Of a stretch of 31,533 nt of DNA, positions 31,250-31,533 are shown one piece after another. Every line of letters starts with the position of its first letter. Position 1 is the first letter of the stretch. The notes under the pieces are model-generated. The model was not told the DNA's origin. It searched no databases and saw only the letters and a list, made by a program, of their open reading frames with translations. The position numbers were made by a program, and so were the translations under genes. The stretch lies in assembly GCA_025603075.1 (NCBI GenBank), contig MU626479.1, positions 1-31,533 on the forward strand. The letters run 5' to 3'. The stretch comes from Neoconidiobolus thromboides FSU 785 (Eukaryota; Entomophthoromycota; Entomophthoromycetes; Entomophthorales; Neoconidiobolaceae).

Positions 31250-31533
31250 ATGACTTCCGGTGAAAAAAGCTACGTTGATGACGCCTTTATGAGTGAAAAG
31301 GATGATGCATACATCAATGAAAAGGATGACACTAGATATCAAATTCAAAATATTAATGATCGTGACGTTCCAGAAGATATAGTAGATTATCAATTCACAT
31401 TCCGTTCTATTGCTGTTGGTACTCTTTTAGGCTGTATCCTTGGTGCAAGTAATATATATATGGGTTTAAAAGCTGGATGGCAATTTTTAGGATCTTTCTT
31501 TGGTTCAATTGCTGGTTTTGGTATTGTTCAATT
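31250..31533 (+). CDS. OPT-family oligopeptide transporter, N-terminal part (right copy)
   Basis: This is the mirror image of the gene at 284-1: ATG at 31250 and 94 codons before the window ends. It has the same acidic N-terminal tail and the same first OPT membrane segment ending in NIYMGLKAGW. It diverges from the glutamyl-tRNA synthetase gene on the other side of a 2 kb spacer. The start is chosen because it is the first ATG, lies 46 nt downstream of a TATAAATA box and is followed by family-like protein. Identity with the left copy covers the whole visible CDS and 92 bp upstream. Whether the two genes are both real or one reflects assembly of a repeat cannot be decided from sequence alone. 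Confidence 0.85.
   Translation, partial: MTSGEKSYVDDAFMSEKDDAYINEKDDTRYQIQNINDRDVPEDIVDYQFTFRSIAVGTLLGCILGASNIYMGLKAGWQFLGSFFGSIAGFGIVQ

Larger units (their letters stand above)
30285..31533. repeat. Right arm of terminal inverted duplication
   Basis: This pairs with 1-1187 in reverse orientation. It is identical over the outer 376 bp and diverged inwards, with most differences being transitions. It carries one extra MITE-like element (30805-30901) that is absent from the left arm. The inner limit near 30285 is approximate because similarity fades into A/T-rich DNA. Confidence 0.9.

Overview
This is nuclear DNA of a very AT-rich eukaryote, most likely a fungus. Genes are split by many short introns (about 37-80 nt) that begin GTAAG/GTATG/GTAAT and end in TAG or CAG. 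Untranslated and intergenic DNA is nearly all A/T, and several proteins carry long Asn runs from ATT/AAT triplets. A fungal-type complex I 21 kDa subunit, a fungal-type OPT transporter and a RalGAP-like Rap-GAP protein point to fungi. The intron density and the secreted animal-like GH37 trehalase point away from budding yeasts and perhaps towards an early-diverging lineage. The genetic code looks standard. I cannot name the species.

Layout. Positions 1-1187 and 30285-31533 are two arms of an inverted duplication. Each arm ends, at the window edge, in the first 284 bp of the same OPT-family transporter gene, reading outwards. The outermost 376 bp of the two arms are identical; further in they are strongly diverged. 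The left arm continues into decayed coding DNA on the minus strand (to about 4037), broken by two small MITE-like elements. Next come an intact 12-exon cytochrome P450 (4258-6217, +), the chaperonin subunit CCT1 (7386-9360, +), the 21 kDa subunit of complex I (9927-10660, -), a choline/ethanolamine phosphotransferase (10954-12549, -), a secreted acidic/cationic/His-rich protein of unknown function (13914-14858, +), an Asn-rich, probably myristoylated RING-H2 protein (15036-16583, -), a secreted trehalase (17189-19149, -), a RalGAP-alpha-like Rap-GAP protein (20485-26278, -) and cytosolic glutamyl-tRNA synthetase (26962-29246, -). I rebuilt exon structures by hand; in every multi-exon model all phases agree and the protein is uninterrupted.

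The central genes are mostly unrelated housekeeping genes (protein folding, respiration, phospholipid synthesis, translation, small-GTPase control, trehalose use), as expected for a eukaryotic contig. The accessory part is the two ends: the OPT arms, the relics of at least one membrane-protein-like gene, four copies of a 84-98 bp MITE-like element and one 222 bp TA-flanked element with 37 bp terminal inverted repeats. Comparing the arms shows a filled and an empty site for one MITE copy. The most novel intact gene is the secreted proprotein at 13914-14858. I saw no tRNA, rRNA or CRISPR array.
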